The translations under genes were made by a program, and so were the position numbers. 5,051 nucleotides of DNA from CAYSPU01 sp964432995 (GTDB taxonomy: Bacteria > Verrucomicrobiota > Verrucomicrobiia > Limisphaerales > JAHDYP01): positions 1 to 5,051 of the forward strand of contig CAYSPU010000342.1 of the NCBI GenBank assembly GCA_964432995.1. The letters run 5' to 3'. The notes under the pieces are model-generated. The model was not told where the DNA came from, made no database searches, and saw only the letters and a list, made by a program, of their open reading frames with translations. Below, in pieces: positions 1-5,051 of the stretch. Numbering within the stretch: position 1 is the stretch's first letter; each line of letters opens with the position of its first letter.

Positions 1-355
1 CGGAGGCCAGGCCGATCATGTGGAAGGTGCCGCGCAGGAAGGGGCTTTTGCCCGCGCGGTAATCGCGCACTTGCTGGATGAAGTCATCGCCCGGCACCAG
101 CCGGAGGTTGAGCCCCTGCTTCTGAAACAGGGAACCGGACTTGGTGGTGAGGCCGCCGTTCGCGTGGAACGTGGCGATGTCGCCACCCCAGGTGATATAC
201 GGCACCTGAAGCAGAGCGGGAGCGGGCACGGGACCGACTTCGCCCGGGCCGACGAGTTCGGCGAACCGCCGCTGTTGCGCCTGGGCGCCGGGGATGTTCA
301 GGAGCACTGCGGTCAATGCCGCCGCGGCCACCGTTGCATAGTATTGTCGATTCAT
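1..355 (-). CDS. Exported periplasmic-binding-protein-like protein, N-terminal part
   Basis: I see an open frame reading leftward from ATG at 355 to the window edge: 118 codons and no stop, so the gene is truncated here. It begins with a signal peptide: MNRQYY, a hydrophobic Ala/Leu/Val stretch at residues 7-21, and a good signal peptidase I site, AQA|QQ, after residue 26. The mature part carries VPYITWGGDIATFHANGG (51-68), then KSGSLFQKQGLNLRLVPGDD (72-91), then AGKSPFLRGT (101-110). As I recall, this arrangement is the start of proteins annotated as ABC-transporter (phosphate-like) substrate-binding proteins in Planctomycetota and Verrucomicrobiota, some with further C-terminal domains. A periplasmic solute-binding or sensing role is inference, and the ligand cannot be told. 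The start is supported by GGAGAG six to eight bases upstream. It is transcribed divergently from the LamG gene. Confidence 0.7.
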   Translation of the reverse strand, partial: MNRQYYATVAAAALTAVLLNIPGAQAQQRRFAELVGPGEVGPVPAPALLQVPYITWGGDIATFHANGGLTTKSGSLFQKQGLNLRLVPGDDFIQQVRDYRAGKSPFLRGTFHMIGLAS

Positions 356-359
356 GATG

Positions 360-365
360 CTCTCC
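360..365 (-). promoter_or_regulatory. Shine-Dalgarno site of the leftward binding-protein gene
   Basis: Read on the minus strand this is GGAGAG, four bases before the ATG at 355. It fixes the start of the leftward gene, and the signal peptide that follows agrees with it. Confidence 0.6.
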
Positions 366-646
366 ATGTGCGTCCGGGGTCGAGCCCGACCGGTGTGCCG
401 CGCCGCGCGTCCCCGCGCGTGTCTCTTCAGCCGGCAATGGGTTTCCGATGCGAGCCGACAAAGCAATATCCGCAAACCGGGTAACGGTCGATTACAGCCT
501 GCCCAGACGTTTATAGAAATTCCCCGGATGGCGCAGCAACAAAAGCACGGCGGGCTTCGCTCTTGCTGGGGTGGCTGTCGGTCGCTATTTTGGTTGCCGT
601 TGGAACCGACCAGGACGTCCGCGGAACCGGACCGCATTGCGATTTC

Positions 647-650
647 GAGG
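647..650 (+). promoter_or_regulatory. Shine-Dalgarno site of the LamG gene
   Basis: GAGG lies eight bases before the ATG at 659. It decides the start: the frame is open upstream as far as a TTG at 563, but that start would put 32 non-signal residues before an obvious signal peptide and has no ribosome-binding site. Confidence 0.6.
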
Positions 651-658
651 AAACCCAT

Positions 659-2254
659 ATGAGAACAGAACGTTGGATGCCGTTCCGTGCCGGTGCTCGA
701 TGGGGAGTGACGTGGCTGGTGGCGGCGGCGGTCCTTTTTGCGGCGGGCTTCCGAGTGGGGGCGGCGCCGCTGGACGAGGGGTTGCTGGTCTTCTATCCGT
801 TCGACGGCAACGCGATCGACGCCGGTCCCAACGGACGCCACGGAACCGTGGTGGGGCCCACCCTGACCGAAGACCGCTACGGAAGACCCGACATGGCTTA
901 CCAGTTTGACGGTGCGGACGACTACATCAGCATCGGCAACCAGGTGAAACCGAACTTCCCGCTCACCGTCACTGCGTGGGTGTGCCCCGACCCGTCCGCG
1001 AGCGATCTCACGATCTTCCGGAGTGACACGTGGACGGGGACGACGGTGTACGGGGTGGTGTTAGGCGTGCGGAACGGAGGCCTGTATGCGTACATTGGCA
1101 ACGGGGTTTGGGCGCTCCCCAACTGGCGCTTCTGGAAGATGTCCTATACGAACGTGGTCCCCTCGCAGCAGTGGAGCCACGTCGCCCTCAAGTTGGTGGG
1201 CTTCGACAACGGGCAGTTCTTCTTCTACGTGAACGGTGTTCTCCAGGCGTCGCAGTACGACGCCATGGGCAACGGCACCACCATCGGCACTTCCACGGCC
1301 AACGGGGCTATTGGCGCGCTGGATTATGCCGGCTACCCCTCCGCCTTCGCTGGCAAACTGGACGAACTCCGGGTCTACAACCGGGCACTGTCCGCGAGCG
1401 AGTTGTTGGCCCTCGCGGTGGAGGCCCCGGAGGTCGGCATCTACCCGGCCACCCTGACCACCAACGCCGGGTCGACGGTCGTGTTCACCGCCAACGCCGT
1501 TGGCGCCCCGCCTCTCGCCTATCAGTGGCGACGGTCGGGGACCAACATCAGTGGTGCGACGGGCAGCACCCTCACCCTTGCCAGCGTCCAGGCCTCCGAC
1601 TCCGGAGATTACGTCGTGGTCGTCTCCAACGCGGTCGGGACCAACAGCGCCACCGCGGCCCTCACTGTGGTACAGCAGGCGTCGGCGGTCTGTTCGATGC
1701 CGTCCAAGTTCACCAACGGGGTCGCCTTCACCGCAAGCATCCAGGTGATTCCGCCCGAGGGAACATTCGCCTACGCGGTCGAGGACCAGCCCCCGGCGGA
1801 TTGGGCGGTCAGCCAGATCAGCGCCGGGGGCAGCATCAAGACGAACCCACACCGGGTGCGCTGGGTGTTTGCCGATGGCAACCCGCGCACGGTGAGCTAC
1901 ACGCTGCTGCCGCCGGCCGATGTTGGCGGCACCTTTCCATTCGTGGGCAAGGCGGACTGCAGCACCAGCGCCGGGACCACCAGCCTGACGGTGACGGGTG
2001 TCCGCGAGTGCTACAACGAGGCGCTGCGGTTGACCGGCGGGGTCATGGAGTTGCTCGGCGAGACCTACGTCAGGGTCACCGTCACCGGCACGCCGGGAGC
2101 CGCCTACCACATCCTGGTGGCGGACAGCCTCGAGCCCGGTCACGCCTGGCGAACCAACGGCGCGGTCACGCTCACGAGCGGCTCAGCCGACTGGTTGGAC
2201 ACCGAGGGCTTGGGCGCCTCGCGTCGATTCTACCGGGCCGTGGCGGCGCAGTAG
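659..2254 (+). CDS. Secreted LamG and Ig-like domain protein
   Basis: The product is 531 aa. Residues 1-36 form a signal peptide: basic start (MRTERW, R10, R14), hydrophobic core WLVAAAVLFAAG (19-30), cleavage near VGA|A at about 35. Residues 42-251 are a LamG/concanavalin-like beta-sandwich: LLVFYPFDGNAIDAGPNGRH, YQFDGADDYI (81-90), FPLTVTAWV (100-108), WSHVALKL (172-179), FFFYVNGVL (187-195), and the closing GKLDELRVYNRALSASEL (232-249). Residues 256-338 are an Ig-like domain with core Trp at 290 and DSGDY at 314-318, but without the usual cysteine pair. Residues 345-445 form a further beta-rich segment (VEDQPPADW at 374-382, RTVSYTLLPPADVGG at 410-424), and C345 and C434 could form a disulfide. 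Residues 455-531 end in SRRFYRAVAAQ, a C-terminal form I associate with verrucomicrobial secreted proteins. LamG domains often bind glycans or proteins, but no catalytic residues are evident, so a surface or adhesion role is inference. The start is set by GAGG at 647. The DUF6057 gene follows after 13 bp. Confidence 0.88.
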   Translation: MRTERWMPFRAGARWGVTWLVAAAVLFAAGFRVGAAPLDEGLLVFYPFDGNAIDAGPNGRHGTVVGPTLTEDRYGRPDMAYQFDGADDYISIGNQVKPNFPLTVTAWVCPDPSASDLTIFRSDTWTGTTVYGVVLGVRNGGLYAYIGNGVWALPNWRFWKMSYTNVVPSQQWSHVALKLVGFDNGQFFFYVNGVLQASQYDAMGNGTTIGTSTANGAIGALDYAGYPSAFAGKLDELRVYNRALSASELLALAVEAPEVGIYPATLTTNAGSTVVFTANAVGAPPLAYQWRRSGTNISGATGSTLTLASVQASDSGDYVVVVSNAVGTNSATAALTVVQQASAVCSMPSKFTNGVAFTASIQVIPPEGTFAYAVEDQPPADWAVSQISAGGSIKTNPHRVRWVFADGNPRTVSYTLLPPADVGGTFPFVGKADCSTSAGTTSLTVTGVRECYNEALRLTGGVMELLGETYVRVTVTGTPGAAYHILVADSLEPGHAWRTNGAVTLTSGSADWLDTEGLGASRRFYRAVAAQ

Positions 2255-2267
2255 ACTCTCCCCCATC

Positions 2268-4502
2268 ATGGGTCGCCGCAAACACCACCGGGCAGCATCC
2301 CCAACGCGGCCGGCGGCGGCCAAAGAGGCAACATCAGCCAAGGCCGTGCCGCCGCCTGCGGGCGCCGCTGCGACTTCGGGCGGGCGTTGGGTGGAGGCGA
2401 TTGCGGTGCCGGTGCTGTTGCTGGTTCTGGTGTGGTTGTACCTGTGGCTCCGGGTCGAGCCACCGTTGCGATACCACGAGTCCGCACCGGCATTCCTCTT
2501 CCGCGCGGATTTCTTTGGCGATTGCTGGAACCGGCCGGGTGGCTTGTTGGACTATGCCGCCGCCGGGTTGGCGCAGTTGGACTACCACGCGATTCGGGGC
2601 GCATTCGCCGCCACCGTGTTGAGCGGGCTGGTATCGGCCGGTTTGGGCCGGCTGCTGGGGCGAGCAAGGAAGCACGCCTCATGGCTTGTTTGGGTGCCAG
2701 GCTTGCTCCTGCTGGTCCTGGCGGGCCGATACGATTCTCCGGTGCTATCGATCGGCCTTGGCATACTGCTTCCCATCTGGGGCCTGGTGGCGTGGCAAAC
2801 CTGGCGTCCGAACCATACCGGCCTGCGCGGGGTGGCGTTCTGGCTGTTCACGGCGTGCCTGTTCTACGTCGCTGGTCCGGCAGCCGGCGCCTGTTTTGTA
2901 GCCTATGGAAGTCTTTATGAAGCAGTAACATCCAACGGTCCGGCACGCCTGCACACCACGCGCCCGGGTGAATCCCCCTCACCCGCCCCGCAGTCGCGGG
3001 ACACCCTCTCTCCTTCGGACGGGGAGAGGGCCGGCGCGAGGGGTCCAGACTCACACGCCGGTTCATGGAAAGGCCGGACCTCCAGAGTTTGGACGCGCGT
3101 TGGTGCCATGAACCCGTGGAAGGTAGGGCGCGCTCTCCGCAGCGCGCCGGAAACAAGTGGTTCGGAGACTGTGGTTTGCGGCGCCCTCGGAGAGGTCGCC
3201 CTACCCAGCGGTTCAAGTGGCAGCTCCGCCGGAGGTCTGACGAGCGCCTTGGTGTGTGGGCTCGCTGTTGTCGTCGTTCTCGGGGGCGTCGTCGTCCGGC
3301 CTGGGGCATCGTTCGCCGACTTCGTTCCCCATTGGGGGAAGGGCTGGCCGATGGTTGTCTGTGTTCTCCTGCTGCACGTAGTCCCCCTGCTCGCCATCTG
3401 GCTTTCGTGGGCGTGGTCCGAAGCCCCCCTGGTTTGCGGGGTGGCCTCAACCTCGCGCCCGGCAGGTGGCGGATGGATGCCCGGACCGGGTTGGGGATGG
3501 CGGCTGGCAGCCCTGGCGGTGGCGGCAGGCGTGCTGCTCCTGACGTTCGAAGGCCACCGCAAGACGTCGATCCAGGTCGATTGGCACGCCGAACACGGAC
3601 GCTGGGAGAAGGCTCTGGAAGCCGCAAGCCGGCTGCGGGTTCGGCCGGACGCCGCCACGCGGTTGCGGATCCACCAGGCGTTGTACCACAGCGACCGGCT
3701 GACCCAGGACTTGTTCGCGTTCCCCCAATGGAAGGGGGCGGATTTGCTGCCATCGATGCGCGAGGGGCCGGGCGTATGCCGGTCACTGAGTGCCACGCTG
3801 CTCGAGTTGGGGCAGGTTGGCCTGGCCGAGCATTTCGCGCATGAGGCCCTCGAACTCGAAGGCGAGCGCCCTGCCCTGCTCTGGCAATTGGCCCGGATCC
3901 ATGTGCTCCAAGACCGGCCACGGGCCGCGCGGGTGTTTCTCAACCGGCTGCGCCAAGTCCCGTTCCATCGGCAAGTGGCCGAGCGCCGCCTTCAGGCGCT
4001 CGATCGCGATCCGAGTTTGGCCGGCGAAACGGATATCGCCCGGATCCGCCCACTGCTCGTGAACAGCGACTACGCGGCGAGCGGGGTGTCCGCGGAATTC
4101 CTGCTGCGGCAACTCCTGCGGAGCAACCGCCGGAACCGCATGGCCTTCGAGTATCTGATGGCCCACTACCTTCTGACCGGCCAGTTGGATGCGCTGGTTC
4201 GGGAGCTGGCCGCCCTGGACGCATTCGGGGTCTGGGAGACACCGCGGCATCTCGAGGAGGCGGCGCTCGCCTTCCTGACCACGAATGGGGAGGACCGGAC
4301 GGAGATTGCCGGCCGCCGGGCGAGCGCGGAGACGGTCCGGCGCCACCGGCAATTCCAGGAGCTTCTCGCCCAGAACAGGGGGCGGGTGACCGGCCTGGAA
4401 ATGCGCCTGGCCCGCGAGTATGGCGATACGTTTTGGTTCTATCAGCTCTTCGGAGCGACGTTCGGCAGCCTGCCACCGAAGTTCAGCACCCATTCACGAT
4501 GA
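2268..4502 (+). CDS. DUF6057-type membrane protein with helical-repeat C-terminal half
   Basis: The product is 744 aa. A basic, Ala/Pro-rich N-terminus (1-40) precedes membrane segments near 43-62, 112-130, 138-152, 158-177 and 187-215, then 326-344, 361-381 and 409-427. The soluble half (about 435-744) is predominantly helical and TPR-like: WEKALEAASRL (446-456), ELGQVGLAEHFAHEALEL (513-530), LLWQLARIHVLQDRPRAARV (537-556), NRMAFEYLMAHYLLTGQL (623-640) and EYGDTFWFYQLF (717-728). I recognise the ELG...AEHFAHEAL, NRMAFEYLMAHYLL and YGDTFWFYQLF stretches as typical of DUF6057 proteins known from Bacteroidota. The function is unknown. The following gene is its usual TolB-like neighbour, which suggests one inner-membrane/periplasmic system. 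I took the ATG at 2268 although no Shine-Dalgarno precedes it; the start lies 13 bp after the LamG stop, so re-initiation is plausible, and GTG at 2346 is an alternative. Residues about 222-322 are not membrane-like and are largely encoded by repeats (2965-3205). The TGA overlaps the next ATG. Confidence 0.8.
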   Translation: MGRRKHHRAASPTRPAAAKEATSAKAVPPPAGAAATSGGRWVEAIAVPVLLLVLVWLYLWLRVEPPLRYHESAPAFLFRADFFGDCWNRPGGLLDYAAAGLAQLDYHAIRGAFAATVLSGLVSAGLGRLLGRARKHASWLVWVPGLLLLVLAGRYDSPVLSIGLGILLPIWGLVAWQTWRPNHTGLRGVAFWLFTACLFYVAGPAAGACFVAYGSLYEAVTSNGPARLHTTRPGESPSPAPQSRDTLSPSDGERAGARGPDSHAGSWKGRTSRVWTRVGAMNPWKVGRALRSAPETSGSETVVCGALGEVALPSGSSGSSAGGLTSALVCGLAVVVVLGGVVVRPGASFADFVPHWGKGWPMVVCVLLLHVVPLLAIWLSWAWSEAPLVCGVASTSRPAGGGWMPGPGWGWRLAALAVAAGVLLLTFEGHRKTSIQVDWHAEHGRWEKALEAASRLRVRPDAATRLRIHQALYHSDRLTQDLFAFPQWKGADLLPSMREGPGVCRSLSATLLELGQVGLAEHFAHEALELEGERPALLWQLARIHVLQDRPRAARVFLNRLRQVPFHRQVAERRLQALDRDPSLAGETDIARIRPLLVNSDYAASGVSAEFLLRQLLRSNRRNRMAFEYLMAHYLLTGQLDALVRELAALDAFGVWETPRHLEEAALAFLTTNGEDRTEIAGRRASAETVRRHRQFQELLAQNRGRVTGLEMRLAREYGDTFWFYQLFGATFGSLPPKFSTHSR
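2965..3043. repeat. Inverted-repeat element A inside the DUF6057 gene
   Basis: This is a nest of hairpins. CGGGTGA (2965-2971) pairs with TCACCCG (2979-2985). Alternatively CCCCTC (2975-2980) pairs with GAGGGG (3038-3043), enclosing a 10-bp stem, CCCTCTCTCC (3004-3013) with GGGGAGAGGG (3021-3030), which has a single T-G wobble and a 7-base loop. CCGC-agtc-GCGG (2988-2999) is a small extra hairpin. The pattern 'CCCTCACCC ... CTCTCC ... GGGGAGAGGG ... GAGGGG' is, from memory, a common intergenic repeat style in GC-rich bacteria. Here it encodes RPGESPSPAPQSRDTLSPSD and following residues of the membrane protein. Confidence 0.6.
3058..3116. repeat. Inverted-repeat element B inside the DUF6057 gene
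   Basis: The ends CCGGTTCATGG (3058-3068) and CCATGAACCCG (3106-3116) are inverted repeats matching at 10 of 11 positions. They enclose 37 bases that include CCGGACCTCCAGAG. The element sits directly between elements A and C with gaps of 14 and 5 bases. It is translated in frame as part of the Ser/Arg/Gly-rich insert of the membrane protein. Confidence 0.55.
3122..3205. repeat. REPIN-like element C (two GTAG-hairpins in inverted orientation)
   Basis: The left arm (3122-3148) begins GGTAG and folds into a perfect 8-bp hairpin, GGCGCGCT (3127-3134), loop CTCCGC, AGCGCGCC (3141-3148). The right arm (3180-3205), read on the minus strand, also begins GGTAG and folds into GGCG-a-CCT / AGG-g-CGCC. 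The arms share GGTAGGGCG at their outer ends, then CTCTCCG and GCGCC. They are separated by a 31-base spacer (3149-3179). GTAG directly before a GC-rich hairpin is the known signature of REP sequences recognised by RAYT (TnpA_REP) transposases, and two REPs in inverted order form a REPIN. The 84 bp equal 28 codons and encode roughly residues 285-313 of the membrane protein. No RAYT gene lies in this window. Confidence 0.65.
4499..4502 (+). promoter_or_regulatory. ATGA stop-start overlap coupling DUF6057 and TolB-like genes
   Basis: The TGA of the membrane-protein gene (4500-4502) overlaps the ATG of the next gene (4499-4501). No Shine-Dalgarno is visible in the bases before it (CACCCATTCACG). 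Translation of the second gene therefore probably depends on ribosomes finishing the first, which would keep the two products in proportion. Confidence 0.6.
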
Positions 4503-5051
4503 GTTCGAATCTGAATCCAGCGCGTCGCGTCCCCGCTTCCAGATGCGCCCGCACGCTGGCCATCCTCCTCGCCGCAGGCTGCCTGGGACTGGCGGTGCGC
4601 GGCGGTCCGGCGCCCGCCGCCGATCCGTCGGGCACCCGCGCCCCCCGCCCGCCGCGGTTGTCCCCGGACTACGCGGACCTGGTGATGCCGCCCAACATCG
4701 CGCCGTTGAACTTCGTGATCGAAGAAGCCGGCACACGATATCGCGTGCGCCTCTCCGGACCAGCGGGTTCGACGGTGGAAATCCTGGGGAAATCCGCGGC
4801 CGTGCGGATCCCGCTCCAGTCCTGGGCGTCGTTGCTGCGCGCGAATGCCGGAGGTCACGTCCGCTTTGAAATCGCCGTCCGGAACCAGGGCGGCCAGTGG
4901 CAGGAGTTCGCGCCCGTGACGAACCGAGTGGCGCTTGAGGAAATCGATGGCTACCTCGTCTACCAGAGTCTGAGCCCGATCTTCACCCTCTCCCGCCCGA
5001 TGGGGATCTATCAGCGCGATCTCAGGGCGTTCGAGGAGAGACCCGTCCTCG
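4499..5051 (+). CDS. Exported TolB/PD40-like protein, N-terminal part
   Basis: An open frame from ATG at 4499 runs to the window edge: 184 codons, no stop, so the C-terminal part is missing. The N-terminus is a signal sequence: basic start (R9, R10, R15, R18), hydrophobic TLAILLAAGCLGLAV (19-33). It could be cleaved by signal peptidase I at APA|AD (after 40) or, if LAAGC (24-28) serves as a lipobox, be a lipoprotein at C28. The mature part reads LSPDYADLVMPPNIAPLNF (54-72), then a beta-rich segment with WASLLRANAGGHVRFEIAV (109-127), and EEIDGYLVYQSLSPIF (147-162) followed by MGIYQRDLRAFEE (168-180). As I recall, these match the N-terminus of TolB/PD40-type proteins found next to DUF6057 genes in Bacteroidota, whose later parts carry beta-propeller repeats. 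That C-terminal part is not visible here. The function is unproven; a periplasmic or surface partner of the DUF6057 protein is inferred. Confidence 0.72.
   Translation, partial: MSSNLNPARRVPASRCARTLAILLAAGCLGLAVRGGPAPAADPSGTRAPRPPRLSPDYADLVMPPNIAPLNFVIEEAGTRYRVRLSGPAGSTVEILGKSAAVRIPLQSWASLLRANAGGHVRFEIAVRNQGGQWQEFAPVTNRVALEEIDGYLVYQSLSPIFTLSRPMGIYQRDLRAFEERPVL

Larger units (their letters stand above)
356..658. other. Divergent intergenic region (303 bp)
   Basis: This lies between two divergent genes and should hold both promoters. No coding sequence in it looks real. On the left it contains two compact inverted repeats that would fall in the leader of the leftward gene: GGTCG-agcc-CGACC (378-391) and CGCGCG-tccc-CGCGCG (404-419, perfect 6-bp arms). 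On the right, GGAACCG occurs twice exactly 21 bp apart (602-608 and 623-629), with the perfect palindrome GGACGTCC (613-620) between the copies. I found no convincing -35/-10 pair on either strand. The best plus-strand candidates (TATAGA at 512, TATTTT at 586) have poor partners. Confidence 0.5.

Noticed and set aside
20..484. Plus-strand open frame over the left edge
   Set aside because: It is antisense to the exported binding protein, which has a clear signal peptide and family-like motifs on the minus strand.
491..517. Promoter candidate ATTACA - 15 bp - TATAGA
   Set aside because: Spacer too short and -35 weak. It is the most AT-rich spot in the intergenic region but is not supported further.
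563..591. Promoter candidate TTGCTG - 17 bp - TATTTT before the LamG gene
   Set aside because: The spacing is ideal, but only three of six and four of six bases match the consensus, too weak to report in this GC-rich context.
563..658. N-terminal extension of the LamG protein from a TTG at 563
   Set aside because: It has no ribosome-binding site and would bury the signal peptide behind 32 residues. The ATG at 659 has GAGG at proper spacing.
1061..2143. Minus-strand open frame of 360 codons antisense to the LamG gene
   Set aside because: No recognisable motifs, and the composition is typical of antisense shadows in GC-rich DNA. The opposite strand encodes clear domains throughout.
1030..2622. 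Long plus-strand open frame (530 codons) overlapping the LamG gene
   Set aside because: Arg/Gly/Pro/His-rich, low-complexity translation with no domain. It is a GC-driven shadow of the LamG frame and the start of the DUF6057 frame.
3004..3030. Rho-independent terminator
   Set aside because: The stem is strong but no T-run follows on either strand, and it lies inside a coding frame.
2965..3205. Interpretation of the repeat block as a gene-breaking insertion (pseudogene)
   Set aside because: The frame is open from 2268 to 4502, membrane segments continue after the block, and family-typical motifs reach the C-terminus, so the gene appears intact.
2848..3943. Two long minus-strand open frames (357 and 342 codons) across the repeat block
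   Set aside because: Arg/Pro/Ser-rich translations without domains. Both overlap a recognisable membrane protein on the plus strand, so they are shadows.

Overview
The window looks like a piece of a GC-rich chromosome from the Verrucomicrobiota, most likely the Limisphaerales/Pedosphaera side. This is inferred from protein style, not from a marker gene. The LamG protein has a cysteine-free Ig-like domain and ends in a '...RRFYRAV' motif, as I recall for many secreted proteins of that group. The DUF6057/TolB-like gene pair is also known to me from Bacteroidota and Verrucomicrobiota.

Layout: (1) 1-355, minus strand: the N-terminal 118 residues of an exported, periplasmic-binding-protein-like protein that runs off the left edge. 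(2) 356-658: a divergent intergenic region with a Shine-Dalgarno sequence at each end, GC-rich hairpins on the left and a small palindrome framed by direct repeats on the right. (3) 659-2254, plus: a secreted LamG + Ig-like protein of 531 aa. (4) 2268-4502, plus: a DUF6057-type membrane protein of 744 aa, with several N-terminal membrane helices and a helical-repeat C-terminal half. (5) 4499-5051, plus: the start of an exported TolB/PD40-type protein that runs off the right edge. Genes 3-5 are tightly packed (a 13-bp gap, then an ATGA overlap) and probably form one transcription unit. The last two are probably functional partners at the inner membrane and periplasm. The link of the LamG protein to them rests on position only.

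The most notable feature is inside the DUF6057 gene. About 240 bp (2965-3205) consists of three consecutive inverted-repeat elements of the kind normally found between genes. The third (3122-3205) has the architecture of a REPIN: two hairpins in opposite orientation, each preceded by the tetranucleotide GTAG, the signature of REP sequences handled by RAYT (TnpA_REP) transposases. The reading frame stays open through all three, so the protein gains about 80 residues of Ser/Gly/Arg/Pro-rich sequence between two membrane segments. I see no complete mobile element, CRISPR array, tRNA or rRNA.
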